From Thioalkalivibrio sp. ALJ21 (lineage in GTDB: Bacteria; Pseudomonadota; Gammaproteobacteria; Ectothiorhodospirales; Ectothiorhodospiraceae), in assembly GCF_000378605.1 (NCBI RefSeq), contig NZ_KB905155.1:1-64000 (forward strand): a stretch of 64,000 nt of DNA. Reading direction: 5' to 3'. Shown here piece after piece: positions 33,330-43,297 of this stretch. A program made the translations under genes and the position numbers. The notes beneath the pieces are model-generated. The model made no database searches. It was not told the origin of the DNA and saw only the letters and a list, made by a program, of their open reading frames with translations. Positions within the stretch are counted from its first letter, which is position 1. Each line of letters starts with the position of its first letter.

Positions 33330-35884
33330 GCGACCAGGCCCGCAACAGTGGCGGGGCGAACACGGAAGCCGAAGATCTCGTCGAGATCGAGGAGATCCTC
33401 CAGCACCTGGAGGATATCAGCTTCGTCGCCCACCGCGACACCAAGGAGGCCCTGCCGGCCATCCGCGCGTTCGGTGCCGCCACCGCGCGGCGCTGGATCG
33501 AGACCGTGCGCGAGCTGTTCTTCCACGACCGCGAGGCCGGCAAGAGCTTCATGCGCAATTCCGCGCGGCTCGCGGAGCACATGCAGACGGTGGACCTGTG
33601 GCTGGAACAGGCCGCCCGCTTCAAGCAGTGGGTCAACTCCGCCGACGCCCTGGAAGGCTTCTTGGCCCAGGCCGATCGCGTGTATGACGCCTGGGGCGAG
33701 GCCGGCGAGCGCGAGTGGGCCGAGATCGGCCTGCGCTGGTGCGAACGCAGCCTGCCCGATGCCCGTGCCTACTTCGAGACGCCGTTCGACAAGCTCTCCG
33801 CCGGCCGAGGTATCGAGGGCCTGCGCGCGCTGATCGAGCCGGCCGAGACGCTGTTCGACGAACGCGGCCTGACCCTGGATGCCTATCTTGAGGGTGCCCC
33901 GGTCGCCCGCAACCTGGTCGGCGACCAGGGCCTGCTGTCCTGGGCGCGTCGCGGCGCGGACCTGCTGAAGGCCGGGCGCTCGCGCGGCGAAGCGTACTTT
34001 CGCCTGGAGAGCGACGAGAGCCTGAAGCTGCTACTGGAGGCGCTGCCGGGCTTTCGCCCGCGCATGCACGGGCGCTTCCTGCGCCTGGTGCTGCTGGCCT
34101 GGCTGGATGCCGACATCCCGCTGGCCGATTCCAGCTGGAAGCCGGGCGAGGGCCGCCCGATGCTCGAGACCGACGGCCGACGGCTGTACATGCCGGCGGT
34201 AATGGACTCGCGCGAGGAGGCGATGGTCGCCACCCAGCATGCGGCCGCGCATCTGGCCTTCGACACCTATGCGCAGTCCGACGTCGAGCGGCTGTTCGAG
34301 CGCGCCGGCGCCGAGCACCCGCCGCTGGATGATCGCTCGCGTATTACCTGGCGCCCGCTGTTCGCGCAATTCGAGGCGCGCATGTTCCGCTTCCAGGTGC
34401 TGTTCGACCTGGCCGAGGACCTGCGCGTGAACGCGCGCCTGGCACCGCGCATCCCGAACTTCCTGCCGCGCCTGGTGGCGCTGGCCGAGGCCTATGAGCG
34501 CCCGGAGGGCGCGGCCGGCGTGTACTTCGATTTCGCGCTGAAGGCCCACCAGGCCCTGCTGCGGGGCGAGGCGCAGGACCCGCGTCTGGCGCGCGTGCTG
34601 GAGCCGGACGCGGATGTGGTCACCGCCTGGGCAGTCGGCGAGGAGCTGTTCGCCGACGACGCCTTCCCCGAGATCACCATCGAGGAGCGCGCCGAGGCCT
34701 ATCTGCCCGGGCTGTCGCTGAACCAGTCGCTGCCGGTGTATCCGCAGCGCAAACGCGACGGCAGCCTGGCCGACTTCCGCGACCACGAGGCGCACGACGA
34801 ACACCAGTTCGAGCGCGAGAAGCAGGAAGAGCAGCCGCAGCAGGCCCCGGAGCAGGCGCAGAAGGACCCGGACGCCGACATCCAGACCCCGCAGCAGGAG
34901 ACCTCCGGCACCGGCGGGCGCATCGGCACGGGTATCCCGCAGCCGGCCCAGGTGGCCAAGCGCGCCGCTCCCTACACCCCGAAGAAGGACGGCATCCCGT
35001 ATCCGGAATGGGACTACCGCGAGCAGCGCTATATCTCCGACTGGGTGAATCTCTACGAGCGGGTGCTGGACGACGAAAACCCGGAGCTGGCGGCCACGAT
35101 CCTGTCGGAGAATGCCGATACCCTGAAGCGCCTGACCCGCGGCCTGGAGATGCAGCGCCCGATGCGCCTGGCGCCGCAGCGCAAGCAGATGGACGGCGAC
35201 GAGCTCGACACCGAGGCGGTGATCGACTTCATCGCCGACAAGAAGGCGGGGCTGTCGCCGAAGGCCTTCATCTACCGCCGCCGTGCGGTGCAGCACCGCG
35301 ACACCGGCGTCATGATGCTGGCGGACATGTCCACCTCGATCATGGCACGTCACCCGGGCGGGCAGGGCAAGATCGTCGACCGCGTGCGTGAGGGGATGAT
35401 GCTGTTCGCAGAGGCGATCGAGAAGGTCGGCGACCCCTACGCGATCTCCGGCTTCGCCTCCAAGCAGCGCGACCAGGTCAACTACTACTGGCTGAAGGAC
35501 TTCAACGAGGACCTGAACGACACCGTCCGCGCCCGCATCGCCGGGGTTTCCGGGCGTCTGGCCTCGCGCATGGGCGCGGGCATTCGTCACTCGCTGGAGG
35601 CATTCAAGCGCAGCTCGGCCCAGCGCCGGCTGCTGCTGATCCTGTCCGACGGCCGCCCGGCCGACTACGACGACGGCGGCGATCAGCGCTACCTGCACGA
35701 GGACACGCGCATGGCGATGAAGGAGGCGGTGGACGCCGGCGTGCACCCGTTCTGTATCACCCTGGACCCGTCCGGCTCCGAGTACCTGCCGGCGATCTTC
35801 GGTCCCGGCCACTACACCATCATCGACCACGTGGACGAGCTGCCGCGCCGTCTGCCCGAGATCTACCTGAGGCTGCGCCAGTGA
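33326..35884 (+). CDS. cbbO: CbbO, VWA-domain adaptor of Rubisco activase
   Basis: The protein is 852 residues from a GTG start, longer than NorD. It is a mostly helical N-terminal region, a Glu/Gln/Asp-rich linker (about residues 490-520) and a C-terminal von Willebrand A domain with MIDAS motif DMSTS ([12 protein letters not shown]) and the second metal loop SDGRPAD. The MIDAS tethers CbbO to Rubisco while CbbQ pulls. Overlaps by 4 bases with both cbbQ and the deacetylase-like gene make a tightly coupled three-gene unit. Confidence 0.85.
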   Translation: MSDQARNSGGANTEAEDLVEIEEILQHLEDISFVAHRDTKEALPAIRAFGAATARRWIETVRELFFHDREAGKSFMRNSARLAEHMQTVDLWLEQAARFKQWVNSADALEGFLAQADRVYDAWGEAGEREWAEIGLRWCERSLPDARAYFETPFDKLSAGRGIEGLRALIEPAETLFDERGLTLDAYLEGAPVARNLVGDQGLLSWARRGADLLKAGRSRGEAYFRLESDESLKLLLEALPGFRPRMHGRFLRLVLLAWLDADIPLADSSWKPGEGRPMLETDGRRLYMPAVMDSREEAMVATQHAAAHLAFDTYAQSDVERLFERAGAEHPPLDDRSRITWRPLFAQFEARMFRFQVLFDLAEDLRVNARLAPRIPNFLPRLVALAEAYERPEGAAGVYFDFALKAHQALLRGEAQDPRLARVLEPDADVVTAWAVGEELFADDAFPEITIEERAEAYLPGLSLNQSLPVYPQRKRDGSLADFRDHEAHDEHQFEREKQEEQPQQAPEQAQKDPDADIQTPQQETSGTGGRIGTGIPQPAQVAKRAAPYTPKKDGIPYPEWDYREQRYISDWVNLYERVLDDENPELAATILSENADTLKRLTRGLEMQRPMRLAPQRKQMDGDELDTEAVIDFIADKKAGLSPKAFIYRRRAVQHRDTGVMMLADMSTSIMARHPGGQGKIVDRVREGMMLFAEAIEKVGDPYAISGFASKQRDQVNYYWLKDFNEDLNDTVRARIAGVSGRLASRMGAGIRHSLEAFKRSSAQRRLLLILSDGRPADYDDGGDQRYLHEDTRMAMKEAVDAGVHPFCITLDPSGSEYLPAIFGPGHYTIIDHVDELPRRLPEIYLRLRQ

Positions 35885-37101
35885 GTGCCACCCCCGAAAC
35901 GATCGATACCGCCATCGAGGCTCAAGGCTCGGAGCGTGGCCCGGCCCGGCGTCACGCGATCCTGCTGCATGCCCCGCGCTATCGCGGCCACAGCTACGGC
36001 GACAACCACCCGCTCGGGATCCCGCGCGTCTCGCTGACCATCGACCTGATCGAGGCCTATGACGCGATCACGCCGCAGGAGATGGCTGTATCGCGCAAGG
36101 CACAGCCGGCCGAGCTCGAGTGGTTCCACACCCGCGAGTACGTGGCCGCGATGCAGCGCGCCGAGGCGCTGGGCAAGGTCTTCCAGCGCTACCGCGACCG
36201 CCACAACATCGGCAACTTCGAGAACCCGTTTTTCGCCGGTTTCTACTCCACCCCGGCGACCGCCACCTGGGGCTCCATCCAGGGGGCCGAGGTGGTGCTG
36301 GACGGGCGCATGGCCTTCAACCCGGCCGGCGGCATGCACCACGCCGCCCCTGACCAGGCCCGTGGGTTCTGCTACTTCAACGACCCGGCGCTGGCGATCC
36401 TGCGCCTGCGTCAGGCCGGGCAGCGCGTGCTCTATCTGGATATCGACGCCCACCATGGCGACGGGGTCGAGGCCGCGTTCAGCGACGACCCGGACGTGCT
36501 CACCGTCTCCCTGCACATGGACACCGAGTACGGCTACCCCTTCGAGGGCGGGCGCATCGAGGACACCGGACCGCTGGGCAACGCCGTGAACCTGCCGCTG
36601 CCGAAGGAGACCAACGACAGCGAGTTTCGTGCCGCCTTCACGGCCGTATGGGAGGCCGTGCGCACCCGCTGGCAGCCGGATGCGGTCGTGGTCCAGGCCG
36701 GTACCGATGCGCTGCTGCCGGATCCGCTCGGCAAGTTCGGCATCTCCACCCAGTGCTTCCTCGCCTGCATCGACGACGTAATCGAGACCAGCCCGCGCCA
36801 CGCCGACGGCACGCCGAAGCTCCTGGTGCTGGGTGGCGGTGGTTATCACCCGCTGGCGCTGGCGCGCTGCTGGACCGGGGTCTGGGCCCTGCTGACCGGC
36901 CGCGAGCTCCCCGCCGCGATCCCGGAGTCCGGCCAGGCCCTGCTGCGCGAGGTCGACTGGGACATGGACGAAGAAGAGGAATGGTACGAGTCCCTCTTTA
37001 CCTCCCGTCTCGATGCGGATCGCGCCGGCCCGGTGCGCGACGAACTGCGTAATCGCCTTGAACGGCTGCTGGCAGGGCACCCATTGTTCGGTCGCTCGTA
37101 G
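35881..37101 (+). CDS. Histone-deacetylase-family (AcuC/class II-like) zinc hydrolase
   Basis: This 406-residue arginase/deacetylase-fold protein has catalytic-site motifs GGMHHAAPDQARGFCYFND (His-His pair), LYLDIDAHHGDGVEAAF (zinc Asp and His) and VVQAGTDALLPDPLG (second zinc Asp), followed by LGGGGYHP. All metal ligands are present, so it should be active on an acetyl-lysine or acetyl-polyamine substrate. It begins with GTG overlapping cbbO by 4 bases, so it is cotranslated with the Rubisco activase genes; a role in deacetylating Rubisco, CbbQO or acetoin-related metabolism is speculative. Confidence 0.88.
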   Translation: MSATPETIDTAIEAQGSERGPARRHAILLHAPRYRGHSYGDNHPLGIPRVSLTIDLIEAYDAITPQEMAVSRKAQPAELEWFHTREYVAAMQRAEALGKVFQRYRDRHNIGNFENPFFAGFYSTPATATWGSIQGAEVVLDGRMAFNPAGGMHHAAPDQARGFCYFNDPALAILRLRQAGQRVLYLDIDAHHGDGVEAAFSDDPDVLTVSLHMDTEYGYPFEGGRIEDTGPLGNAVNLPLPKETNDSEFRAAFTAVWEAVRTRWQPDAVVVQAGTDALLPDPLGKFGISTQCFLACIDDVIETSPRHADGTPKLLVLGGGGYHPLALARCWTGVWALLTGRELPAAIPESGQALLREVDWDMDEEEEWYESLFTSRLDADRAGPVRDELRNRLERLLAGHPLFGRS

Positions 37102-37128
37102 AGGACCCATTCGGCGGGTGTTTGCGCG

Positions 37129-37689
37129 TTAGCGGCTGGCGCGATAATCCCGCTCGATGTAGCGCAGCAGCTCGGTCGTCTCCCGCAGGGTCGCGCGCTG
37201 GATGCGCGTCTCGCCGATAAAGCCGGGGACCCAGAAGTCCGGTTCCACATGCATCTGTATCGTCAGGCGGGTGCCGCCGGCCTCGGGCTGGAGATCCCAG
37301 CGGGTGGCGCCCGAGCGCAGATTGCTGTTGTCCGGGTCGACCTCGGCATCAATGCGTTCGGGGTAGTACTCGGTCACCCGTTCGTGCCGGCGGATGGTCC
37401 GGCAGAACACGAACACGCAGCTGTGCACGACGCTTGCGACCTCGGCTTGGTCATCGGATCGGGAAACGAGCCGGCTCTCGCGGATGGATTCCGAGTAACG
37501 GTTCAGCGCGTCGTAGTCGGTCAGGTACGACCACAGGGCTTCGGGTGGGACTTCGACCTGGAAGGTCACTTCCAGCTCGTATCGGTCACCATCGGTATCA
37601 AAATGCCGGTTGAGCACTTCCACGGCGTATGCGGCACCGGGGACCCATGAGATCGAAGCGGTCAGGAGGAGCGCGGACAACGTTCGCAT
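37129..37689 (-). CDS. Exported SRPBCC (START/polyketide-cyclase-like) protein
   Basis: The protein is 186 residues with signal peptide MRTLSALLLTASISWVPGAAYA. The domain has the SRPBCC layout: a first strand, then VPPEALWSYLTDYDALNRYSESIRESRLV, central beta-sheet and a long C-terminal helix (TRIQRATLRETTELLRYIERDYR). Such proteins bind hydrophobic ligands in a deep pocket. Periplasmic location is unusual but seen. It is convergent with the deacetylase-like gene; function unknown. Confidence 0.78.
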   Translation of the reverse strand: MRTLSALLLTASISWVPGAAYAVEVLNRHFDTDGDRYELEVTFQVEVPPEALWSYLTDYDALNRYSESIRESRLVSRSDDQAEVASVVHSCVFVFCRTIRRHERVTEYYPERIDAEVDPDNSNLRSGATRWDLQPEAGGTRLTIQMHVEPDFWVPGFIGETRIQRATLRETTELLRYIERDYRASR

Positions 37690-37823
37690 CGCAAATACCT
37701 CCTGGTGTTCGGATATCGGCCTGTTCGACAGCCTGTTGAAGATTCGATCCCCGGATGCGACCGGGGTTCAGGTGGCCCCGCGACAGGCGGGTGGACCGTG
37801 ATAATAGACAAAGACCTCAGGGG

Positions 37824-39026
37824 TCACTGTCGCGCTGGGCACGCGTCGTCGCGGATTGGCAGGGTGGCGAGAACGGCCAGAAGGCCGATCAGGTGGAGCA
37901 CGATCAGGATCATCAGATAGTTGCTGGTCAGGTCGACCCCGAGCCCGGTGAGGACCGGACCCAGCGCCGCACCGAGGGCCACGGCGGTGTAGGTCATGCC
38001 CAGCAGGCGGCCCAGGCTGTACAGGCCGAACAGGCGGGCCAGGATCGCCGGGGTCAGGGCGATGTACCCGCCATAGCCGAATCCGAGTACCACCGCGAAC
38101 AGCACAAGGGCGGCATAGTTGCCTGCGGTGCCCCAGATCAGAAAGCTCAGCGTGATCAGGGCGAAGCACCCGCGATAGAGATGCATGAGGGAATAGCGAT
38201 CGCCCAGCATGCCGATCGCCAGCCGCCCGACCACGCTCGCCAGCCCGATGATCCCGACCAGCCCTGCCGCGCGCAGCGGATCGATACCGCCCGCCTCGGC
38301 CGCGGGCGGCAGGTGCACGAACGGTACGTACAGGATCGTATTCAGCAGAAAGGTTGCCAGATAAAGCTGGGCGAAGCGGCGCCCACCCCAGCGGGTGGTG
38401 GCGGCGTGGGTGCCATCCGGCGCGCGCCCGGGCCGCGGAAACAGGATACCGGCCAGCGGCAGGATGATGGCCGCCGCGAGCGCGTAGAAATAGTACGTCG
38501 AGCGCCAGCCGTGGAGCTCGATCAGCCAGGCGGACAGGGGCGCGAAACCGAGTACGCCCAACCCGATGCCGGACACCGCGATGCCGAGAGCCATGGAGCG
38601 CCTGCGGGCGAACCAGCGCCCGACCGCGGCCACGACGGGCACGAATACACAGCTCGCCCCGATGCCCACGCCCAGGCCATAGGCCAGGTAGGCCTGCCAG
38701 AGCTCGCCGGCACGTGCCGTCCCAACCAGCCCCGCCGCGATGAACAGGCCACCCGCAATGAGCAGTGGCCCCGGGCCGATACGGTCGGACAGAGGGCCGG
38801 TTACACCACTCAGCCCAAAGAACAACAGCGCCGTTACGGAAAAGAACAGCGCGGACCCGCCGTGCCGTGTGCCGAACTCCTGCGCCATGGAGGAGAAAAA
38901 CGCCCCGTAGCTGTACGCGATACCAAAGGCCACGAACAGCGCCACGAGGGAGAGCCCGCAGGCGAGCCAGGCGGTCGGGGAGTCCAGGGCGGGGTCGCCC
39001 TGGTGCTGGCGTGGACGGAGGGTCAT
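37824..39026 (-). CDS. MFS transporter (12 transmembrane segments)
   Basis: The protein is 400 residues, with alternating hydrophobic segments giving about 12 helices. The MFS loop motif between helices 2 and 3 (GPLSDRIGPGPLL) and the paired one in the second half (GRLAIGMLGDRYS) are clear. The overall pattern recalls the oxalate:formate/monocarboxylate group; substrate cannot be assigned. Its start overlaps the stop of the upstream GTPase gene by 4 bases, so the transporter and two GTPases are one operon on the minus strand. Confidence 0.85.
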   Translation of the reverse strand: MTLRPRQHQGDPALDSPTAWLACGLSLVALFVAFGIAYSYGAFFSSMAQEFGTRHGGSALFFSVTALLFFGLSGVTGPLSDRIGPGPLLIAGGLFIAAGLVGTARAGELWQAYLAYGLGVGIGASCVFVPVVAAVGRWFARRRSMALGIAVSGIGLGVLGFAPLSAWLIELHGWRSTYYFYALAAAIILPLAGILFPRPGRAPDGTHAATTRWGGRRFAQLYLATFLLNTILYVPFVHLPPAAEAGGIDPLRAAGLVGIIGLASVVGRLAIGMLGDRYSLMHLYRGCFALITLSFLIWGTAGNYAALVLFAVVLGFGYGGYIALTPAILARLFGLYSLGRLLGMTYTAVALGAALGPVLTGLGVDLTSNYLMILIVLHLIGLLAVLATLPIRDDACPARQ

Positions 39027-40558
39027 CGGCGACCCAGCAGGCGGCCGGCCCCCTTGCGGGTCTGGCGCCAGATCTGACCCCAGCTTCGGGGCGACGGGTG
39101 GCGCAGCAGCCGAGTCTTGCGGGTTTGCTGCATGGCCGGGATCAGCGTTTCCAGTTCACTGGCCAGGGCGTCGATGTTGTAGGGCGTTGCGCCATCGAGC
39201 CGGGCGGGAATCACCTCCTGTTCGGGCAGGTCGAAATCCGCGGCGATCGCCTGGCGCGCGGCTGCGATGCTCTGCGCCTTGGGCCGAGCTTCCGGTGGGT
39301 CGATCGAATATGGTGGCTCCCATTCGCGTGCGGGCGACAGGCGATCGATGTGGCTGGCCACGATGCGAATGGGGGGCTGGCGTCGATCCGGGCGCTCCGC
39401 AAAGAAGCGCCGTACGGCTTGCAGCGCCTCGTGGTCCGGGGAGCGGTCGGCCTGGTGCGCCGGTGTGACCCAGAGCACCAGGTCCGCAGTCTGGGCGGCG
39501 TCAACCAGGGTATCCACGTCCATGCGGTCACCGAGCCCCGGGGTGTCCACCAGCAGCAGTTCCTGGCCGTCCGCGAGGGTCAGCAGGTAGCCCTCCTGCT
39601 CGGCGGTCAGCGGCAGCACGTCCGTGGCCGCTCGGTATTCCCCCAGCAGCGCGTTGACCAGCGTGGATTTCCCGGCCTGTGGCTGGCCCACGACCAGTAT
39701 CTTCGGCTGGCCCGGGAATGCCTCCTCTGCGGGGCCGCTCGCCCGGGCTTCCTCGTCGGCGATCTCGGCCAGGGCGTCGGCATCGTGCTGCAGGCGCCCG
39801 GAGTAGAGTTCGATCGCCGCGCGGCCGACCTCCTCGATCCAGATGCGTGCGACCCGTTGCAGCAGGTATTGGCGTGCGGTGCCAGAGAGCTCGTTGAAGA
39901 AGCGGTCGCGCAGCTCGGCGGCCAGGGCGTGCAGGGGATTGGCCAGGCGCGCAATACGGTAGGCCTTGTAGGCCGTGCGCCCGTAGGACAGCCCCGATGC
40001 CACCATGGGCCGGTAACCCCAGACACGAAGGATCTGGCCCATGCGCAGGCGATCCGACAGCGGTACCTCCTCCAGCAAAATCTTGCGCAGCCGGGCGCTG
40101 ACCCGTTCGCTGAGCAGCAGGGCCTCGGGCACGGTAAATTCCCAGATGGGGTCCTCCTGCTCCGGGTGATAGTGCGCGGCCACCGTGCGCAGGGTCTCTT
40201 CGCCCGCCTCCCGCAGGCGGTCGTAGTCGGTGACGATGTCGCCGCTGGCCTGCTCGCTCAGGCGCATTACCTCGGCCCAGGCGGCGTGCTCCAGTGGCGC
40301 CCAGTCGCCATCGGCGGGGCGCACGGGCTCGGTCGTCCGCTCGCGGGTGTGGACCTTGATCCGGTGGCGCGCCCACAGCGTCATGCCCCATACGCTTCCG
40401 GCGGCGATGGCGGCCGCGGCGATCCAGATCAGCAGGGCATTGTGTTCGTAGAGCCAGAGCAGACCCAGGACGAAGGCCACCAGAAAGGGCGACAGCAGCA
40501 GGAACGCGGCGAAGGTGACGCCCGTGACCTGCAGGCGGGTAAGCCAGCGGCGTTTCAT
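39023..40558 (-). CDS. Membrane-anchored GTPase
   Basis: The protein is 511 residues. Two transmembrane helices sit near residues 10-60 (LTRLQVTGVTFAAFLLLSPF and LLIWIAAAAIAAGSVWGM), then a long helical region, then a GTPase domain from about residue 285: G1 GQPQAGKST, G3 DTPG and a G4-like SHID in place of NKxD. The architecture (membrane anchor, helical stalk, G domain) resembles dynamin-like or YcjX/DUF697-associated GTPases. It overlaps the neighbouring GTPase gene by 4 bases. Confidence 0.75.
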   Translation of the reverse strand: MKRRWLTRLQVTGVTFAAFLLLSPFLVAFVLGLLWLYEHNALLIWIAAAAIAAGSVWGMTLWARHRIKVHTRERTTEPVRPADGDWAPLEHAAWAEVMRLSEQASGDIVTDYDRLREAGEETLRTVAAHYHPEQEDPIWEFTVPEALLLSERVSARLRKILLEEVPLSDRLRMGQILRVWGYRPMVASGLSYGRTAYKAYRIARLANPLHALAAELRDRFFNELSGTARQYLLQRVARIWIEEVGRAAIELYSGRLQHDADALAEIADEEARASGPAEEAFPGQPKILVVGQPQAGKSTLVNALLGEYRAATDVLPLTAEQEGYLLTLADGQELLLVDTPGLGDRMDVDTLVDAAQTADLVLWVTPAHQADRSPDHEALQAVRRFFAERPDRRQPPIRIVASHIDRLSPAREWEPPYSIDPPEARPKAQSIAAARQAIAADFDLPEQEVIPARLDGATPYNIDALASELETLIPAMQQTRKTRLLRHPSPRSWGQIWRQTRKGAGRLLGRR

Positions 40559-41790
40559 GGCGTGTCGTTCCCCGACGGCCCGGCCTGGCGGTGCCGGGCG
40601 AGGTTCAGGGCCTCGCGCAGGGCATCGCGGTAGGCCTGTTCCACCCCGGCGGTGGCCTCGCGCCCGTCATGTCGCCGGGCCAGGTAGTGGCGTGCGGCAT
40701 GGCCCAGCGCATAGGTGGTGGCAAAGCTGGTGGCGGCTGCCGCCGCGGCCCCTGCGGTCTGGCCGTAGACCGGGACCAGCTTGCCGACCTGCCGGGCGCC
40801 GTGGCTGAGGCCGAGGCCGAGCAGGGTGCTGGAACCGAGCGCCGCGGAGAACTCGCTCATGCTGCGGGAATCCCAGGTGACCCCGTAGATGCTGGCCAGG
40901 CTGTGCAGCAGTTTCCCCTGGACCGCCGGCACGGAGAACAGGCCCAGTAGCGGCACGGCATCGGTGGTCGCGGCCACGCTGGCGTAGCCAAGGATGTGCG
41001 ATCGGGCGCGCAGCCGACGGGCATCACCGCCTGCGGACTGGCGCAGCCCCTGCAGGATCACCCCCATGCGTTCGGGGGCCAGGCTCTCCAGGGCGTCGAG
41101 CAGGGCGTCCAGGCCGTAGTGGGTCGGAGTGAAGCCCTCGCCCTCGGGCGTGATGTCGACGGGCACGATCTGCACCGGGCCGGTCCCGGGCAGGTTGCGA
41201 AGGGCCTCGACCTGGGTGCGGCGCGCGCGGGCCAGTTCCTCCAGCCCGGGGCTGTGGTCCAGCTCGGCATAGGGCGGATGATCGCGCCCGTCGGGATAGC
41301 CCTCGTGCAGGCAGGTCTGCACCACCAGGACCGGCCAGTTCGGGTGCCGGCGGCGGATGTCCCGCAGGGCATTCAGGACGGGTTCCTGCTGCAGATCCAT
41401 CGCGCGCGCCACGGCGACCACCATGTGTGCGTGGCCTGCGAGCTCGGCGAGATCCTCGTCGGGGTCGTAGGCGACCTCGCCTAGCCCCCGCGTATCCAGA
41501 AAGCGCAGCACCGGCGCCTCGGCCGGGAAGTCATAGGCGCGTGCGGTCCGGGTGCAGCTCGTGAAACCAGTCCCGATCGCCACGTCGGAGTCGCCGGTGA
41601 TCGCTCGCACCAGCGTGCTCTTGCCGGACTGTACCTTGCCCAGCAGCCACAGCACGGGGGCCTGCTCGCGCGCCCGCTCGGCCACGACGTCGGCATCGGG
41701 GGCCTCCGCTTCGGGTCGCAGGACGGCCTGCATGATCTTGCGCCAGCCGAGGCCCTTCGGCAGGCGGAGGGATTTCCAGGGCAGCTTCAT
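40555..41790 (-). CDS. GTPase with C-terminal DUF697-type membrane-associated domain
   Basis: The protein is 411 residues. The N-terminal GTPase has G1 LGKVQSGKST, a G3-like DTRG and TCLHEG in the NKxD position. The C-terminal part is the hydrophobic DUF697-like domain (ILGYASVAATTDAVPLLGLFSVPAVQGKLLHSLASIYGV, then helical Ala/Gly-rich segments). It is probably membrane-peripheral. It is the first gene of the three-gene operon and divergent from rarA; the start was set at the first ATG that keeps the G domain complete. Confidence 0.75.
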   Translation of the reverse strand: MKLPWKSLRLPKGLGWRKIMQAVLRPEAEAPDADVVAERAREQAPVLWLLGKVQSGKSTLVRAITGDSDVAIGTGFTSCTRTARAYDFPAEAPVLRFLDTRGLGEVAYDPDEDLAELAGHAHMVVAVARAMDLQQEPVLNALRDIRRRHPNWPVLVVQTCLHEGYPDGRDHPPYAELDHSPGLEELARARRTQVEALRNLPGTGPVQIVPVDITPEGEGFTPTHYGLDALLDALESLAPERMGVILQGLRQSAGGDARRLRARSHILGYASVAATTDAVPLLGLFSVPAVQGKLLHSLASIYGVTWDSRSMSEFSAALGSSTLLGLGLSHGARQVGKLVPVYGQTAGAAAAAATSFATTYALGHAARHYLARRHDGREATAGVEQAYRDALREALNLARHRQAGPSGNDTP

Positions 41791-41926
41791 GCTGTGATTC
41801 CGTTTCGCGGCATGGAAACCTTTCGTTAGTGAAGAGGGCGCAACCGTGCAGGACTTGTGAGCCAGCCCGCCGCTCAGTGTGCCATGTATCGGCCAATGTT
41901 CGCGGCGGGCGCGGTACACTGAAACG

Positions 41927-43291
41927 ATGAGCAATACCTCCGAAGGCGACCTGTTCGGTCCGGATGCGGGCGGACTGCCCCCAGAGCCCGAACCCGCCGC
42001 ACAGGGCCCGGACCCGAATGCACCGCTGGCCGAGCGCATGCGCCCGGCACGGCTGGACGAGATGGTGGGCCAGGATCACCTGGTCGGCCCGGATGCCGCC
42101 CTGCGCCAGGCGATCGAGCAGGGGCAGACTCCGTCGATGATCCTGTGGGGCCCGCCGGGTTGCGGCAAGACCACACTGGCCCGCCTGGTGGCGGCGGCCG
42201 GGGCACAGCGTCTGGTGACGCTGTCGGCGGTGCTGGCCGGCGTCAAGGACGTGCGTGCGGTGGTGGACGCGGCGAAGGCCCGGCGACGCAACGGGGTTGG
42301 CACGCTGCTGTTCATCGACGAGATCCATCGCTTCAACAAGGGCCAGCAGGATGCCCTGCTGCCGCACATCGAGGACGGCACGCTGACCTTCGTCGGGGCC
42401 ACGACCGAGAACCCGTCATTCGCGCTCAACAGTGCATTGCTGTCGCGGGCGCGTGTCTATCGCATGGAGTCCGTTGGCGCCGAGGCGATCGAGGCGTTGA
42501 TTGACCGGGCGCTGAGCGATCCCGAGCGCGGATTCGGGGGGCGCGGGCTGCGGCTGGAGCCCACCGAACGCCAGCGGCTGGCCCGCGCGGCGGATGGCGA
42601 TGCCCGGCGGGCTCTGAACTGGCTGGAGACCGCCTCGGATCTGGCGCGCGACGGCGAGATCACCGCCGACGCCCTGCGCGCGGTGATGGGTGCGCAGAGC
42701 CTGGCCTTCGATCGCCAGGGCGACGCCTTCTATGACCAGATCTCCGCTCTGCACAAGTCGGTGCGCGGGTCCGATCCCGGCGCGGCCGTGTACTGGCTCA
42801 CGCGCATGCTGGATGCCGGCTGCGATCCGGGCTATCTCGGCCGGCGCCTGCTGCGCATGGCCTACGAGGACATCGGGCTGGCGGCCGTGGGGCTGGGGGC
42901 GCGGGTGCTGGCGGCCTGGCAGACGATGGAGCGCCTCGGACGGCCGGAAGGCGACCTCGCGCTGATCCAGGCGGCGATCGAGCTGGCCGCCGCCCCCAAG
43001 AGCAACAGCGCCTATGCGGCGTTGAACGAGGTCCGCGCCAGCATCCGCGAGACGGGCAGCCCCGGCGTGCCCCTGCATCTTCGCAATGCCCCTACGGAGT
43101 TGATGCGCGAGGAGGGGTTCGGCGCCGGATATCGCTATGATCATGATGAACCGGACGGTTTCGCGCGCGGGCAGGTCTATCTGCCCGAGGGGCTGGAGGA
43201 TCAGCGCTTTTATCGGGCGAAACGCGAGGGCACGGAGCGCGCGCTGGCCGAGCGGCTGGAGCGGCTGCGCGGCGGCGACGGCGAAGGTTAG
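41927..43291 (+). CDS. rarA: RarA (MgsA) replication-associated recombination AAA+ ATPase
   Basis: The protein is 454 residues, close to the usual 440-450. It has LAERMRPARLDEMVGQDHLVG, Walker A WGPPGCGKTT, Walker B TLLFIDEIHRFNKGQQDALLPHIE, sensor GATTENPSF and the C-terminal tetramerisation region (SVRGSDPGAAVYWLTRML). It acts at stalled replication forks. The start was set at the ATG before SNTSEGDLF. It is the first gene of a plus-strand run followed closely by the TVP38-type gene. Confidence 0.93.
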   Translation: MSNTSEGDLFGPDAGGLPPEPEPAAQGPDPNAPLAERMRPARLDEMVGQDHLVGPDAALRQAIEQGQTPSMILWGPPGCGKTTLARLVAAAGAQRLVTLSAVLAGVKDVRAVVDAAKARRRNGVGTLLFIDEIHRFNKGQQDALLPHIEDGTLTFVGATTENPSFALNSALLSRARVYRMESVGAEAIEALIDRALSDPERGFGGRGLRLEPTERQRLARAADGDARRALNWLETASDLARDGEITADALRAVMGAQSLAFDRQGDAFYDQISALHKSVRGSDPGAAVYWLTRMLDAGCDPGYLGRRLLRMAYEDIGLAAVGLGARVLAAWQTMERLGRPEGDLALIQAAIELAAAPKSNSAYAALNEVRASIRETGSPGVPLHLRNAPTELMREEGFGAGYRYDHDEPDGFARGQVYLPEGLEDQRFYRAKREGTERALAERLERLRGGDGEG

Positions 43292-43297
43292 GGGACT

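Noticed and set aside
32469-35884. norQ-norD (nitric oxide reductase activation) as identity of the AAA+/VWA pair
   Set aside because: No norCB nearby, the VWA partner is CbbO length (852 residues), and other features fit an autotroph. It remains possible, so confidence was kept below 0.9.
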